Shown: positions 43,317 to 54,400 of the stretch, piece after piece
How positions within the stretch are numbered: position 1 is the stretch's first letter
Layout: each line of letters opens with the position of its first letter
Assembly: GCF_000001735.4 (NCBI RefSeq)
Contig: NC_003071.7
Span: 13,633,151 to 13,697,150, forward strand
Length of the DNA stretch: 64,000 bases
Direction: 5' to 3'
Source: Arabidopsis thaliana
Taxonomy: Eukaryota; Streptophyta; Magnoliopsida; Brassicales; Brassicaceae
Made by a program: the position numbers and the translations under genes
The notes under the pieces: model-generated
Seen by the model: only the letters and a program-made list of their open reading frames with translations
Databases searched by the model: none
What the model was told of the DNA's origin: nothing

Positions 43317-43403
43317 CGTTTGCAAATATCAATCCATATATCATACACATCTACATACCATTTTCATCTACATTTTCAAAGAAAAATCATAATCTGTTCG
43401 AAT

Positions 43404-43889
43404 ATGAGCCAATACAGTCAAAACCAATATGCAGGTTTGTTTGTTTTTTGAGTCCCTACAAATTAAGCATCATGATCATGTATCATCGTTCATCAATCTC
43501 GTCATACATCATATTTCTAGAGTTTTATGGTAACAAAACTAATGTCAAATATGTATAATTAGGAGCTTATCCTACGCCGCCAGTGTCTACCGGTCCATAC
43601 GTGGCACCGCCACCGCTCGGTTACCCAACGAACGACACGACTCATGCTACGGTGGCTCCTGTCGAGACAAAGTCTAAAGGTGAAGCTGCTGATGGATTCT
43701 TGAAAGGCTGGTTAGTCTCTCTTTTTTCTTTTCTTTTTTTCCAATCCTTTGGAAAATTTTAGGACAATTTGTTATTGTGGCTCAACGTAACCGGGACCGC
43801 ACGTTTGATAAGTTATTGTTTTTTTTTTTGTTAAATGCAGTCTTGCGACCATGTTGGCCTGTTGCGTCCTCGACGCATGCATTTTCTGA
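43404..43889 (+). CDS. Cysteine-rich transmembrane module (CYSTM) peptide, copy 2
   Basis: Three exons (43404-43434, 43563-43710, 43841-43889) encode 75 aa. The N-terminus MSQYSQNQYAGAYPTPP is nearly that of copy 1. It has three extra residues in the linker (KGEAADGFLKG) and a diverged end, CLATMLACCVLDACIF. Two of the Cys residues in the CCCC run of copies 1 and 3 are replaced here (LACC), and one residue is added before the terminal Phe. It is still a CYSTM-type C-terminus, but dimer or palmitoylation behaviour may differ. Probably AT2G32200. Confidence 0.88.
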
Positions 43890-44730
43890 GTTCGGAGGAA
43901 GCAGTCGATTGTTTATTAAATTTGACACTTCATGCAAATATTTTTCATTGTATTTTGCAAGTAGTTTTTGGGATTCGATTAGCTTATAACATTTGGACCT
44001 CCTATTTGTTGATTTAATTATTTATTACTACTTTTTTTATTTTATTACAACTTAGTTTGTAATAGTAAAATTTATTCTACTTTGTGCCCAAAACTGTCAA
44101 TTGTTGTTCATTTAAATTTCTGGAATTAGATTTAGATACGCTAAATTAAATCACATTTTGCGTTTATATTCCCACCTAATTTGAAACCAGCAATTATTCT
44201 TCTTCATAAGAAAACTTTCATGTGCTCTCTCGAAAATAAAGTTTTACTCTAATAACAACACGCACTTTGGACGAGATAAAGCGATTCAAGTAAAATTATT
44301 ATGGTTCAAACTATTATCTAAGATCCGTTTGTGTAAAACATAACTTCTAATAACATATATATTCTGATCTACTTTTGTTAGTTTTTATTAGTTAATATAA
44401 GCGTTAATTATTGTTCTCTCTTTTGCTTAACATGTAAATATTCCCATGGAGAAAGAAGTACACTTTTTGCTTTGAGAAAGAATAAAAAAACTCTTTATTA
44501 TTACTAAATCAAGAAAAATATAAAACCATGCTGCATTTATCATCATTTTACATATTCTATATATAAGGTTCTCTAATTCGTATACTTTTGTAAATAGAGA
44601 ACAACGAATTAAAAGACCAAATCGATAGCATCTTACCTTTTTGTTGATATTTATTAAGAGAAAAAATCAACACATTGTTATTCTTCAAGAGAATAAATTT
44701 CTGGAGACTTAGCAGTTAATGCAATCTGAC
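43890..44730. other. Spacer between CYSTM copies 2 and 3
   Basis: AT-rich; from about 44140 it matches 40430-41290 as part of the segmental duplication. No gene seen. Confidence 0.6.
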
Positions 44731-44732
44731 CT

Positions 44733-44815
44733 CACGCGTTTTTTTTTTTTGACCTCACGCGGTTTTACTAAACCGACCTTCGTTTACTTCCCTTACCTCT
44801 CTATATATATATCTC
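44733..44815 (+). promoter_or_regulatory. Doubled CGCG-box promoter module of CYSTM copy 3
   Basis: GACCTCACGCGTTTTTTTTT at 44728 and GACCTCACGCGGTTTTACTA at 44751 form a short local duplication. They place two CGCG boxes (ACGCGT and ACGCGG) upstream of TATATATATC at 44803. Confidence 0.6.
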
Positions 44816-44926
44816 TATCTTCATTTGCATATTTCAATTCATTTCATAATCATACACCTCTCTACATTTGTTACTACTTTCTTCTAACTTGTTTTCAAAG
44901 AGAAATCACAATCTATCTGTTCCAAG

Positions 44927-45404
44927 ATGAGTCAATACAGCCAAAACCAATCTTCAGGTTTGTATTCTTTTCTTCGTACTAATTTAGCATCAGACCATAT
45001 GTTTAGTCAATATTCTCATGGTTATAATCATATTTGCAGTTTCATAGTAGTAAGTACTTTTTTAAATGGTAATAAGACTAATGTGAAATATGAATAACTT
45101 ATAGGAGCTTATCCTACGCCGCCAGTGTCTACCGGCCCTTACGTGGCACCGCCACCGCTAGGTTACCCAACGAACGACACAAGTCATGCCACGGTGGCAA
45201 CGGTGGAGACAAAGTCCAAGGGTGATGGATTCTTAAAAGGCTGGTTAGTCTTCTTTTTCTAGTATAAACCAGGCATGCACGTTTGGTTAACTATCAAACC
45301 GGTTCGGTTATCGTGTGTTGCATTGATTAATTTGTTTTCTTTCATTTTTTGAATGCAGTCTTGCGGCCATGTGTTGTTGTTGTGTCCTCGACGCATGCTT
45401 CTGA
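44927..45404 (+). CDS. Cysteine-rich transmembrane module (CYSTM) peptide, copy 3
   Basis: Three exons (44927-44957, 45105-45243, 45359-45404) encode 71 aa. The protein differs from copy 1 at only a few positions (PYVAPPP for PYMTPPP, TNDTSH for TSDISH, ATVATVE for ATVAPVE) and has the same C-terminus, AAMCCCCVLDACF. Exon sizes are identical to copy 1, so copies 1 and 3 are the closest pair although copy 2 lies between them. Role as for copy 1. Probably AT2G32210. Confidence 0.9.
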
Positions 45405-45794
45405 AGACTTAGATGGTTTATTTTGATTATCTTTGTATTTTGCTTTACCAAAATGATTCGACTAGGTTTATGACATTTGGTACTTCTATTTGTTAATTCA
45501 TTTCTATATCACTCTTTCTTTTGCATTGTGTAATTTTATAAATTCTTAATATATCGTTTGTTTTCTCTTAGACATCTTCTAAACCACGCTAGATTCACAT
45601 TTTTGACTTTATTACCGGTTAGTCAACGTGGACTTAAAATCAATTTAATAACACTATATAAGCCAAAGTTATAAACAATTAAAACTCTTGGGGTTAGAAT
45701 GCAAATAATGAACAAATCGATGCGTATAAATATCTCCCGATAAAGCCCTAGAATCCAAGGAAGCGCCGAGAGAAAGACAGAGAAGAGAGTGACA
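45405..45794. other. Promoter and leader of RPL27
   Basis: The TATA region TATAAATATC is at about 45725, 70 bp before the start codon. AAAGCCCTAG at 45742 is a weak telo-box-like element. Part of this region is duplicated at 42120-42290. Confidence 0.6.
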
Positions 45795-46202
45795 ATGGTG
45801 AAATGTATGAAGCCAGGAAAAGCCGTGATCCTTTTACAAGGACGATACACCGGTAAAAAGGCGGTGATCGTGAAATCCTTCGATGACGGTACCGTTGAGA
45901 AGAAGTACGGTCACTGTCTCGTCGCCGGATTGAAGAAGTACCCAAGCAAAGTCATTCGCAAGGATTCGGCAAAGAAGACGGCTAAGAAATCGCGCGTGAA
46001 ATGCTTCTTCAAGGTCATCAATTACCAGCACGTGATGCCTACGCGCTACACTCTTGATTTGGATCTGAAGAACGTTGTCTCCGCCGACGCGATCTCGTCC
46101 AAGGATAAGAAAGTGACGGCTCTTAAGGAAGCGAAGGCGAAGTTTGAAGAGAGGTTTAAGACTGGCAAGAACAGATGGTTCTTCACCAAGCTTAGGTTTT
46201 GA
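45795..46202 (+). CDS. RPL27A: 60S ribosomal protein L27 (eL27)
   Basis: An intronless 135-aa ORF beginning [20 protein letters not shown], the N-terminal KOW region of eL27, and ending [14 protein letters not shown] as in other plant L27 proteins. It is a component of the large cytosolic ribosomal subunit close to the exit tunnel. Length equals the family norm. I chose the Met at 45795; another Met two codons upstream (45789) is in frame but absent in homologues. A few positions look less conserved than in typical plant L27 ([20 protein letters not shown]), fitting a minor paralogue. Probably AT2G32220; the letter suffix is from memory. Confidence 0.93.
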   Translation: MVKCMKPGKAVILLQGRYTGKKAVIVKSFDDGTVEKKYGHCLVAGLKKYPSKVIRKDSAKKTAKKSRVKCFFKVINYQHVMPTRYTLDLDLKNVVSADAISSKDKKVTALKEAKAKFEERFKTGKNRWFFTKLRF

Positions 46203-46457
46203 ATTCTACAGTTTTTAATTTTAGTTTTAAAGTTTCAATTTTTATCTACCATGAATTGTTTTTGCTTCTGGTTTAGCTCAAGGTTATGTTTTGTTCTAAA
46301 TTTCAGTAATATATATTCAATTTTGATGGTTAAAGTTTTAATCTTTCTAGTAACTCTTCATTGTGAGACATTTCTTTCAATCTTGTGGTTAATGAAACAC
46401 AAATTTATTAAGAAATGAAGAATCAATGTCAGATGATACAACAAGGATTAAAAAAAT

Positions 46458-48606
46458 TCAAGGTGTTTTGGATCTTTTTGCGCATAACCATTGCCTTGAT
46501 GTTTGGAGATCATCTTCTACGCTCATTGGTACATGCCAGGTTCCATCTTCAGACTCCTGCATCATTCATCAATCAATCATCATCATTAATGCAAAATGCA
46601 TACGAAAACATTGAGATGGACATAGAAATGTGAGTGTTGACCTGTATAACAATGGAGTATGGAGGTGGCATATTAAGTTTGAGTCCATCTTCTCTAGTGA
46701 CAGAGATCCGAACCTGCAAACATTGAATCCAGTATCAATCAAAAGCTTATGTATATACATTACATAGACTCTTATATTATATGTTACCTGATGCTTCTCT
46801 TTCCACCTTGGGAAGAAACTATTTCCAAGTAACTGGAAGAGATGGTCTCTCATCTCATCGTTTGTTACTAACAAACATTTGCAACTTACCGCAGCGTAAA
46901 GCCAATACCTAGAACAATTTGATTTCACATAAGAAATGGTTGTCTTTTTTGGATTATTCATGGTCAATGTAATTCATAGACCCAGAAAAAAAGGCAAATG
47001 CAAATACCAATCATCGTTTGAGCCAGGAGGGGTAGCATAGAGAGCACCAGCGTTTTTCCATTTCTCTAGCAAGGCTCTGTTTTTAGGGTATGTAGCTGGA
47101 CCTCCATTTACACGACTCTTGTGCAGGATCACAAGTGGTAACCTTTTCGACGGGCTTATTTGTTGGCATCTTTGGACAGTGTTGTTAAGCTAGTGGGGAG
47201 AGATAAAGAGTCGCATTAGATAAAGTAGTCAAACAATGGTTCTTGAGATTGGCATTAGAATGAGAAAGAGTCAAAACCACCTGGAAGAAGCTGAAACTGC
47301 GCTGGTTGACTAAGCCCATGTTGGCTCCATCAATGACTGCATCAAACGGTCCATGTCTTTCCAGCCATTCCTGCAAGCAAAAAACAACAACACATTTCTC
47401 AGGTTTTCTTTTAGATAGTTTTAATACAATCTTTTAGACAATAATTGTTACCTGAAACTGATTAAAATTAGCCTTGACTTCTCTTTCACATGCCAATCGG
47501 GTCAACGATGCAGCAAAGGTTTCTGTCTCAACCGGATTGATATCAATACAAACAAGCTTCTCTTTGCAACATTTACATACACCATTCTCATCCATCTCTG
47601 TTCTTTTCACATTCCATTTGCCAGTCCCCAGCCATCCTTGTCCATGCCACCCACCACCACCACTCACAACCGCATCCCTTATTTTCTTCACATCCCATTT
47701 CTTCACTCCAGTTTTTGTAGCTACTTCAGATTTAAACCACTCCTCAATCATATCAAAAGTCGATTTAGAAACCTGTCTCACCAAATCTCTCAATCGCTGC
47801 AACGTCTTATAGACCTTGTCTGCGTTCTTTGTATCCATACTAACTTTCAAAAGAGCAGCAAGCTCAGGTTCTTCAGGGACTACCTCTGATTCAACCATAT
47901 GCGCATCGACTTCATAAGCTTTGTCTGCATCACCTTTCCTACAGAAACCAAAAAGGGCAGGTCCATAGGATCTCAACCTTGGTTGAATACCAAAGGCTTT
48001 CATCTGTTTCACCATATCGAAAGCCATTTCCGGGTCATCCTTTGCAACTGCGAGTCTAGCACCGTTTGTAAATGTAGCTTCATTGGGAACAACTTTATCA
48101 ACAATCATCTGCTTAAAAATATCAAAACCCCTACTAAGCCCTGGATTTGGAGACGACTCTGTTGCTGCCTCAGCCAACGAGCATACATAAAGCAACACAT
48201 TATAATGGTACTGGCTAAGCTGCACGCCATTGCGTCTTGCCTCATCATACAAGCGAAGAGCTTCCAAGACATCACCTTTCTTAGAGCACATATCTAGCTT
48301 TTGTTTCAGCAATGCTTCAGGAGACTGTTGAATAGCTTTCTTCTTCGCTTTCCTCGATAAGTTTTCAGAAGGAGAAGCTGCTGATTGTTTAGCAGCAGCG
48401 AGAGGCAATGTACATAGATGTCTGCTACGCTCAACAAGAATAAGACGTCTATCTCTGGTGCCTTTCACAAGTAAGGAAGTATGGTAGAAACGAAATGGAG
48501 AAAATCTAGGATGGTGGAGATGAACAGATGGGACTTTGAGCATCATTGCAAATAAAGGACAACACGCTCGAGAAAAAGAAGGTGTAAAACAAGTTAAACG
48601 CAGCAT
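46458..48606 (-). CDS. PRORP1: Proteinaceous RNase P 1, organellar
   Basis: Six exons on the minus strand (47452-48606, 47281-47370, 47008-47189, 46788-46908, 46642-46713, 46458-46556) encode 572 aa. It is a protein-only RNase P that cleaves the 5' leader from tRNA precursors in mitochondria and chloroplasts. A basic N-terminal targeting segment (about 1-75) is followed by PPR motifs (about 95-330, e.g. YHYNVLLYVCSLAEAA). A zinc-binding part (CKCCKEK plus the C-terminal H and C in WHVP and WLCAKR) and the NYN nuclease domain complete it. The catalytic Asp D399 lies in FDAVIDGANMG and the next pair in PPGSNDDWYWLYA; a further Asp is in LLVTNDEMRDH. Length matches the crystallised protein. The leader has an intron. 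Probably AT2G32230. Confidence 0.96.
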
Positions 48607-48633
48607 AACTTTGCTCTCAAGCTTGTTGAAGAA

Positions 48634-48654
48634 TTAATTCTCAGTCGAATTCAT
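48634..48654 (-). promoter_or_regulatory. PRORP1: Short uORF in the PRORP1 leader
   Basis: Immediately after the leader intron's acceptor, ATGAATTCGACTGAGAATTA followed by A reads MNSTEN-stop, ending 28 nt before the main ATG at 48606. It would only be translated if the leader intron is spliced as drawn. Confidence 0.4.
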
Positions 48655-48990
48655 CTGCAAGAGACAGGAAGAAAATATTCAAGAATTAAAAAAATGAGCT
48701 GTTTACACTTAGTCTAAGCATCTAAAAGCTCTATAGTCTATACATTATCGAGAAATAAAGAGCAATAACAACAGAGAAGACAAAATTGAAAACCTTTGAT
48801 ATACGGGCAATTTACAATATATCCGAAACAAAGTCCAAGAACAAAACTTTAGATATTGGTTATGTAAGAATGTGAGTTAGTAGTCGATAAAAAGGAGTAG
48901 AAATGTGAAGAAACATGGAAATTGTTCATTGGGTAATATCGTCGAACAGGTTGAAGGCAACACATAAGAATTTTGAGAAAAAGAACTTAC
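48655..48990 (-). other. PRORP1: 5' UTR intron of PRORP1
   Basis: On the minus strand the donor GGTTCGAT|GTAAGTTC starts at 48990 and the acceptor TCTCTTGCAG|ATGAA ends at 48655. Confidence 0.55.
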
Positions 48991-48999
48991 ATCGAACCA

Positions 49000-49672
49000 G
49001 AGAGAAACTTTCTTTCTGGTGGGAAAATTGGAAAAGATAAAAAGACGACTTTGGTCGACACAGCTTGTCCTTCAGGATTCACCATGGATTATCTCCAAGG
49101 TTAATAGATTGAGATATAAGAGTGTCATGGGATAGAGATTTTGGATGCTACTTTCTAACGACGTCGTTTTAGGTACTCTGTTTATTTCTATCCTGTGAAG
49201 CCCAAAAACGGCCTAATATTTACACATTAGGGCTTTAGAAGAAAACGCTAGGGTTTTAAAAATTGGGTTTTTTCTTTCTCCTTTTCGGCTTGTCAATTTT
49301 GATTTTGGGTTACAAACTTACTGATCTAGATAAAACCCAGACCGGTCATGGTTCCGTCTTGTGTTTACAACATTGTTTAGCGCATAAAACATTAAAAGAA
49401 GAATGATAACAAACACACAAGAAATCACTTCCATTTTAACGAATGAAACATATTTAAGAGTATTACAAGTAAGCGAATGCACAAGAGAGTATATGACAAT
49501 GGAACGTATAGCTACCTAGTATCTATACAAGCATGAAACAGAGTGTGAATGTCTTCTTATCTACAGAAAACCTTTGTGATGAATATGCAGCATGATAGAT
49601 CCTTCAACTAATGGTGATGATGATCAAAGAATGTGAATGTCTAACAACTGCAAAAAGGTAGCGGTCACCATT
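49000..49672. other. Promoter of PRORP1 and 3' UTR of the next gene
   Basis: The PRORP1 promoter lies above about 49060, with AGCCCA and TAGGGTTTT motifs (site II and telo-box-like) at 49199-49256. From about 49400 this is the 3' UTR of the uncharacterised minus-strand gene. Confidence 0.55.
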
Positions 49673-51049
49673 CTACAAGAGCTTGTAGTAGCAGTCACGG
49701 CCTGAGAAGAGAGTTTGGTAGTTTCTTCCACATGGACAGTTGATCTCAACCACAAAGGCCTCACCGAGTCTGTTGACCTTCACACCTTCTTTGCACTCTT
49801 TTGGTTGCTCCTCTTGTTGTACTACCTCATCTACTGCCTGCACCGCAACAAACAATCATTGTGCTCAAAAACAAGACTTAAACTCAGAAGATCATAAGAG
49901 ACAAGTAAGTGAGCAACAATCATTGTGCTTAAAAACAGGACTTTAACTCAGAGATTAGATAAGAGCCAAGTAAATGAACAACTCAATGAAGGACATGTTT
50001 GATAGACCAATACGATTGTTCCAAATGCATTTCACCAGCAAGATTCCATTGAGATTGTGTGTCAAGAAGATTCTCGAACCTTAGGACTGTCGTCTTGTTT
50101 CACAGAGCCAGAGGAGACTGCTTCACCGTACTTAAGAAGCTTGTTACACCATTGATCCAATTCACGAACTCCATCCTTGATAATATACAGCATCTGCCAT
50201 TATCACCATCTTGAGTAAGCTTACACACAACAGATCTCTACTTCGAAAGACACAAATCAATTTTATCTCTGTATGATCAATGACATCAACAAGAAACTTA
50301 AACTTCGTTCTCAAATCGCAGAATTTCTCAAACGAATCAGATAATTAACATAGCAAAAGATGAACAGAGCCAAAAGGCAATAGAAGCTTTCGAACCTTAT
50401 TGGCATCAGAGCTTTCTGGATTCGCGAGATCACCTTCAGGAATTGCATTGGAGCGAGAAGATCCAAGAAGAGACTTGGAGGACGGTGCCGGCGAAAGATC
50501 AGAGACGGACCTCCGGAACATCCGTGGACGTGGCGGGAGAGAAGGGACATTACCCGAAGGAGGTGATGTTTCTTGAGCGACGCTGTTACGGGTATAACCC
50601 GACCCACCCGACCCGAATGTAGATCCAACGGGCGAAGCAAATGTATCGGATAAAGATCGCTTGTAAAGAGGAGAACGGATTTGCGTCGGATTGAATTCAA
50701 CCACAGGAAGCGGAATCTTTGAATATCCCATGAGATTCGGGTCTTCTTCTTCCTCAGGTCTCGGAATAAACAGCTTCTTGCGTCTCGGCTCGTCACCTTG
50801 CTTCGATTCCGGCGATGGACGTTTCACGGGACTGGTTGTTGCGGTGGTTGAAGAGGAACCGAAAGATCCGTACGATTTGAATTGCGGAGGAGAGGAATTC
50901 GCACGGCGGCGATCAGAGGAGTTTCCGAAGCTGTTGAGACGGAGGAGGGAGAGATCAATGTCATCTTCTTCGGGATCGTAGGAGTAATCAACTTCTTGGG
51001 AATTAGCGATTAGGGTTTCTAGGGTTTCCGCCATGTTTAGCGTCGCCAT
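49673..51049 (-). CDS. Uncharacterised plant protein, 310 aa
   Basis: Three exons on the minus strand (50396-51049, 50080-50193, 49673-49837). I do not recognise a domain. The first 215 residues are Ser/Pro/Arg-rich and probably disordered, with an acidic start (VDYSYDPEEDDIDLSLLRL), basic KRPSPESKQGDEPRRKKLF (possible nuclear signal) and repeated RRS/KRS-LSD motifs that look like phosphorylation sites (YKRSLSDTF, FRRSVSDLS). The last 90 or so residues look folded: GVRELDQWCNKLLKYGEAV and a conserved end, VVEINCPCGRNYQTLFSGR and DCYYKLL, with a CxC motif. Proposed locus AT2G32235. An alternative start is the Met at codon 6. Confidence 0.8.
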
Positions 51050-51463
51050 CTTGATCTCAGTACTGTTAAAAGTTCAAATGCGAAAGAGAGAAATGAGAAG
51101 TTGATGAAGAAGACGATCACTGGAGTGGGGTTTATATAGGCGAATGCGGGTCGATTGAACCGGGTTTATTGTTAACCAACTGGTTTAGTTGGATAATTAT
51201 CAAATTAATTCACCTTTGATTTAATTTAATACAATATCTGGACAATTGCTTGACCTACAAGCAAGGGCTGGTACAACAAAATCTCCCAGACCCGGTAAAA
51301 CAAAACCCAACCACAAGCAAATATTAGCAGAGAGAGAAGCATATTCACGCAAAGCTTCTTAGTTCTGCTATCAAAATTCAAAAACCCCCAAAAAAAACAA
51401 ATGAAGAAGGAGAGATCTTCATTTCAGATATGAACATCATCAAGCCACACTGAGAAGACGAGA
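51050..51463. other. Promoter of the 310-aa gene and 3' UTR of PICC
   Basis: Contains the leader (GTTTATATAGGC at 51129 is the likely TATA region) and, from about 51260, the PICC 3' UTR. No repeats. Confidence 0.55.
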
Positions 51464-54400
51464 CTAATACTTTCTCCCAAGAATTATACCGATGATAACA
51501 GAGATCAGCGCCACTCCAGTGACGATCTTCACTGTCATGAGATGTGAAGTTGATGCTGTTTGAGTAGGAGTAGTAACATTGCCCGAAGACGAAGAAGAAG
51601 AAAGAGATGCTTCTGGCTTCTTCTTGCTCTTACGTTTCGTTGGAGAAGAAAAGGATAAGTCAATGTCTCGAGATTTGACACCTACATCCATTGCCTCCGT
51701 TTCCTGCAAGTTTGGTTTTTGATTATAAGCAAGTATGCGATTGAGATTTTGACAAACCATAATGCAAGGTTTCTGTCTCTAATTTTATGGATCTTATGTC
51801 ATTTTGTCCCTCTAGATGTTATAATATATGCATTGCATGTCTGTTATCAGTCAATCAAAGTTCTGATGCAGAGATATTATGACTAACCTTAGTTTTAGCA
51901 TCTGCGAGCTGCACTTTCTGTTCAAGATCTTTGACCATTGATTCAAATTCAGTGACAGCCTTTTTCTTAGCTTCAATCTCTTCTTGTGATTTCTTTAATG
52001 CAGACTCCAGCTCTGATTGCTTCTGGGAGTGTGCTTGTTTCTATTTCCATGGAAACGTTTTCAGATCTTAGTAACATAATGAGGGAAGATAGATTGTCTT
52101 CTTTTTTTTTGTTTTAATCATCAAACTAAAGAGTTCTAAAGAAACCCGAAAAGGTTATATCTGAGATAAATAAAGCTGAAACAAAAGAAAGAACATTAAC
52201 CTGTTCATCAATGGAACTCTGAGCCGCTTGAAGCTCTTTCTGAAGCTGAAGCACTTGCTCGTTGAGCACATCTCGTTCACCAGCAATATGTTCGTGTTCC
52301 TGCAGTTTTGAGGTCAATTCCGCCACTTTTACAGACGCAGTAGCTGCATTTTCCACCTGTAAAAACGTCATCAATTAGCAACCAATATTTTTACCTATGG
52401 ATTCTTAATTATGATATTGATAATTTCCTCTGTCTGAGAAGAATGCACTACATTTTCTTTCAACTGAGCTTTGACCTCTGACAAAGTTTTTTCAAGTTCT
52501 TCAAAATGTGATTCCAGAACGGACTTTTCAGCAGCCACTGCCCTGAGCTTCTCAATCTCGGAGACCAGAGTATCAGCTTTAGAGCTCTCTACGGTTAGTT
52601 GTTCTTCAAGCTTGGCAATAACTGATTGCAGCTCCTCCTTGGTACTCTGAAACATCGCATTGACTTGGTTGTTCTCCTCAGTGTGGGAAGAAATCTGCAG
52701 CACAAAGTGGTGTCATATTGTATTATAGACAACAAAACTGTGACACTGTAGATATTAACACATGTTTAGATTCAGGGTGTTACCTGTGACTGTAATTTCT
52801 CCCCTTCAGAGGTAAGCTGCTTTGTTAGATCTTCTATGGTTGTCTTTGAAGCCTCAAGCTCATTGGCTGTTTGCTCCTTCTCGGCCTCCAAGGCAGAGAG
52901 CTTTGTCTGCAACTCGTTGGCCTCAGATCCATGATTGGCTAGTTCCAGATTCAACTTCAAATTCACCTCGGCCAAATCCCCACTTTCTTTCTCAAGCCCC
53001 TGGCATTTGGCCCCGAGCTCTTCAATAGTAGATTCAAGATTCTTCAACTTTGATAGCGCGTCTTCAAGCTCAACTTTTCTAGTGTCCGCAACTCCTGATG
53101 CTTCATGAGCCAGCTTTTTGTACTCCTCGATTTGGTTTTCATGTGTTTTTAACTTTTCAACCAAGTCACTAGATTCTGTTTCTTTCTGATTAAACCTTTC
53201 GATTGCCTCTTCTAACCTTTTCAATGCAGTTTCTTTCTCGACAGAACCAGAACCTATTAACCCCTCAAGCTCTTGAATTTTGATCTTGAGTTGGTTGTTT
53301 GTCTCTGCTAGTAGTTCACTCTCTGATGATGATTGCAAAGATTTTTCTTGTGCCTGATCAAACTCTTGTTTGAGTTTTTCATTAACAGATTCTGCAGCTG
53401 CAAGCCTTCCCAAAGTCTGTTCAAGTTTTTCTTTCAAAGAAGAAGATTTGCCAGATGCTTCAGCCAACTGCTCTTCATATGATTTTATTTTGCCTTCCAA
53501 GTCTCTCAACTTCTCAGTCAAAGAACTGGCCTCTGAATCTCTGCTAGTGAACTCCTCCATTGCCTTTTGAAGTCTATGCTCTGAGTCTATACTTAAAGAC
53601 TGATGCAAAGCTTCAAGCTCCATACGTTTCGTAGTAGCTTCATCTATTTCTCTTCCTTTCTGCTCAAGACTCTCTTCAGCAGACTTCAGTTTCTCCATTA
53701 CTTCACTTTCCTGTAAGCCAGCAGCTTTCAGATCATTTTCAATACTCTCCAACTTTCCTTGTGTGACATTCAATTCATTCCTGATACTTTCTAACAGATT
53801 CTCAGACTCACTGATCTTCACGCTGTACTCATCCACTGTTGCCTCTAATTTCTTTTTCTCACTCGTCACAGCGTTCAGATTTTCTGTCAGTTCTTTCTCG
53901 TTTTCAGTTGCGATGTTTAAAGCAGCTTCGAGGCTTGAACTTTTCACTTGAAATGCCTCTAGTGTGGATTGAAGCTCAGCCACCTGACCCAAGTAACCTT
54001 TAGAATCTGCTTCAGTTTCCCCATGCTTCTTTTCTAGCGAGCTAACCTGCTCCTCAAGTTCCTGAATTCTGTACTTTTCTGTCTGGAGTAGAAGCTCCAA
54101 GTCTTTTAATCTTCCTTCTGCGTCTTCATGTTTTGACTGTGATGATTGACAAAGACCTTCTAGTTCAATACTGCGCTGGTGAGTTGTATTAGCTCGGTCT
54201 TCATGTTCTGCACCCTTCTGCAAAGCGATTCTCAAATCTTCTTCAAGCTCTGAATTTCTGGCCGATGATTGGGTCAGAGACAATTCCAATTCTGATGCTT
54301 TTTGTTTGTATTCCTGCATCTGAGTGGTCGCCTGTTTTTTCTCTTCTTCGGCAACTTCAATAGCAGTTTGTAGTTCAGATGATTTCTCGGAGAGTTCCTT

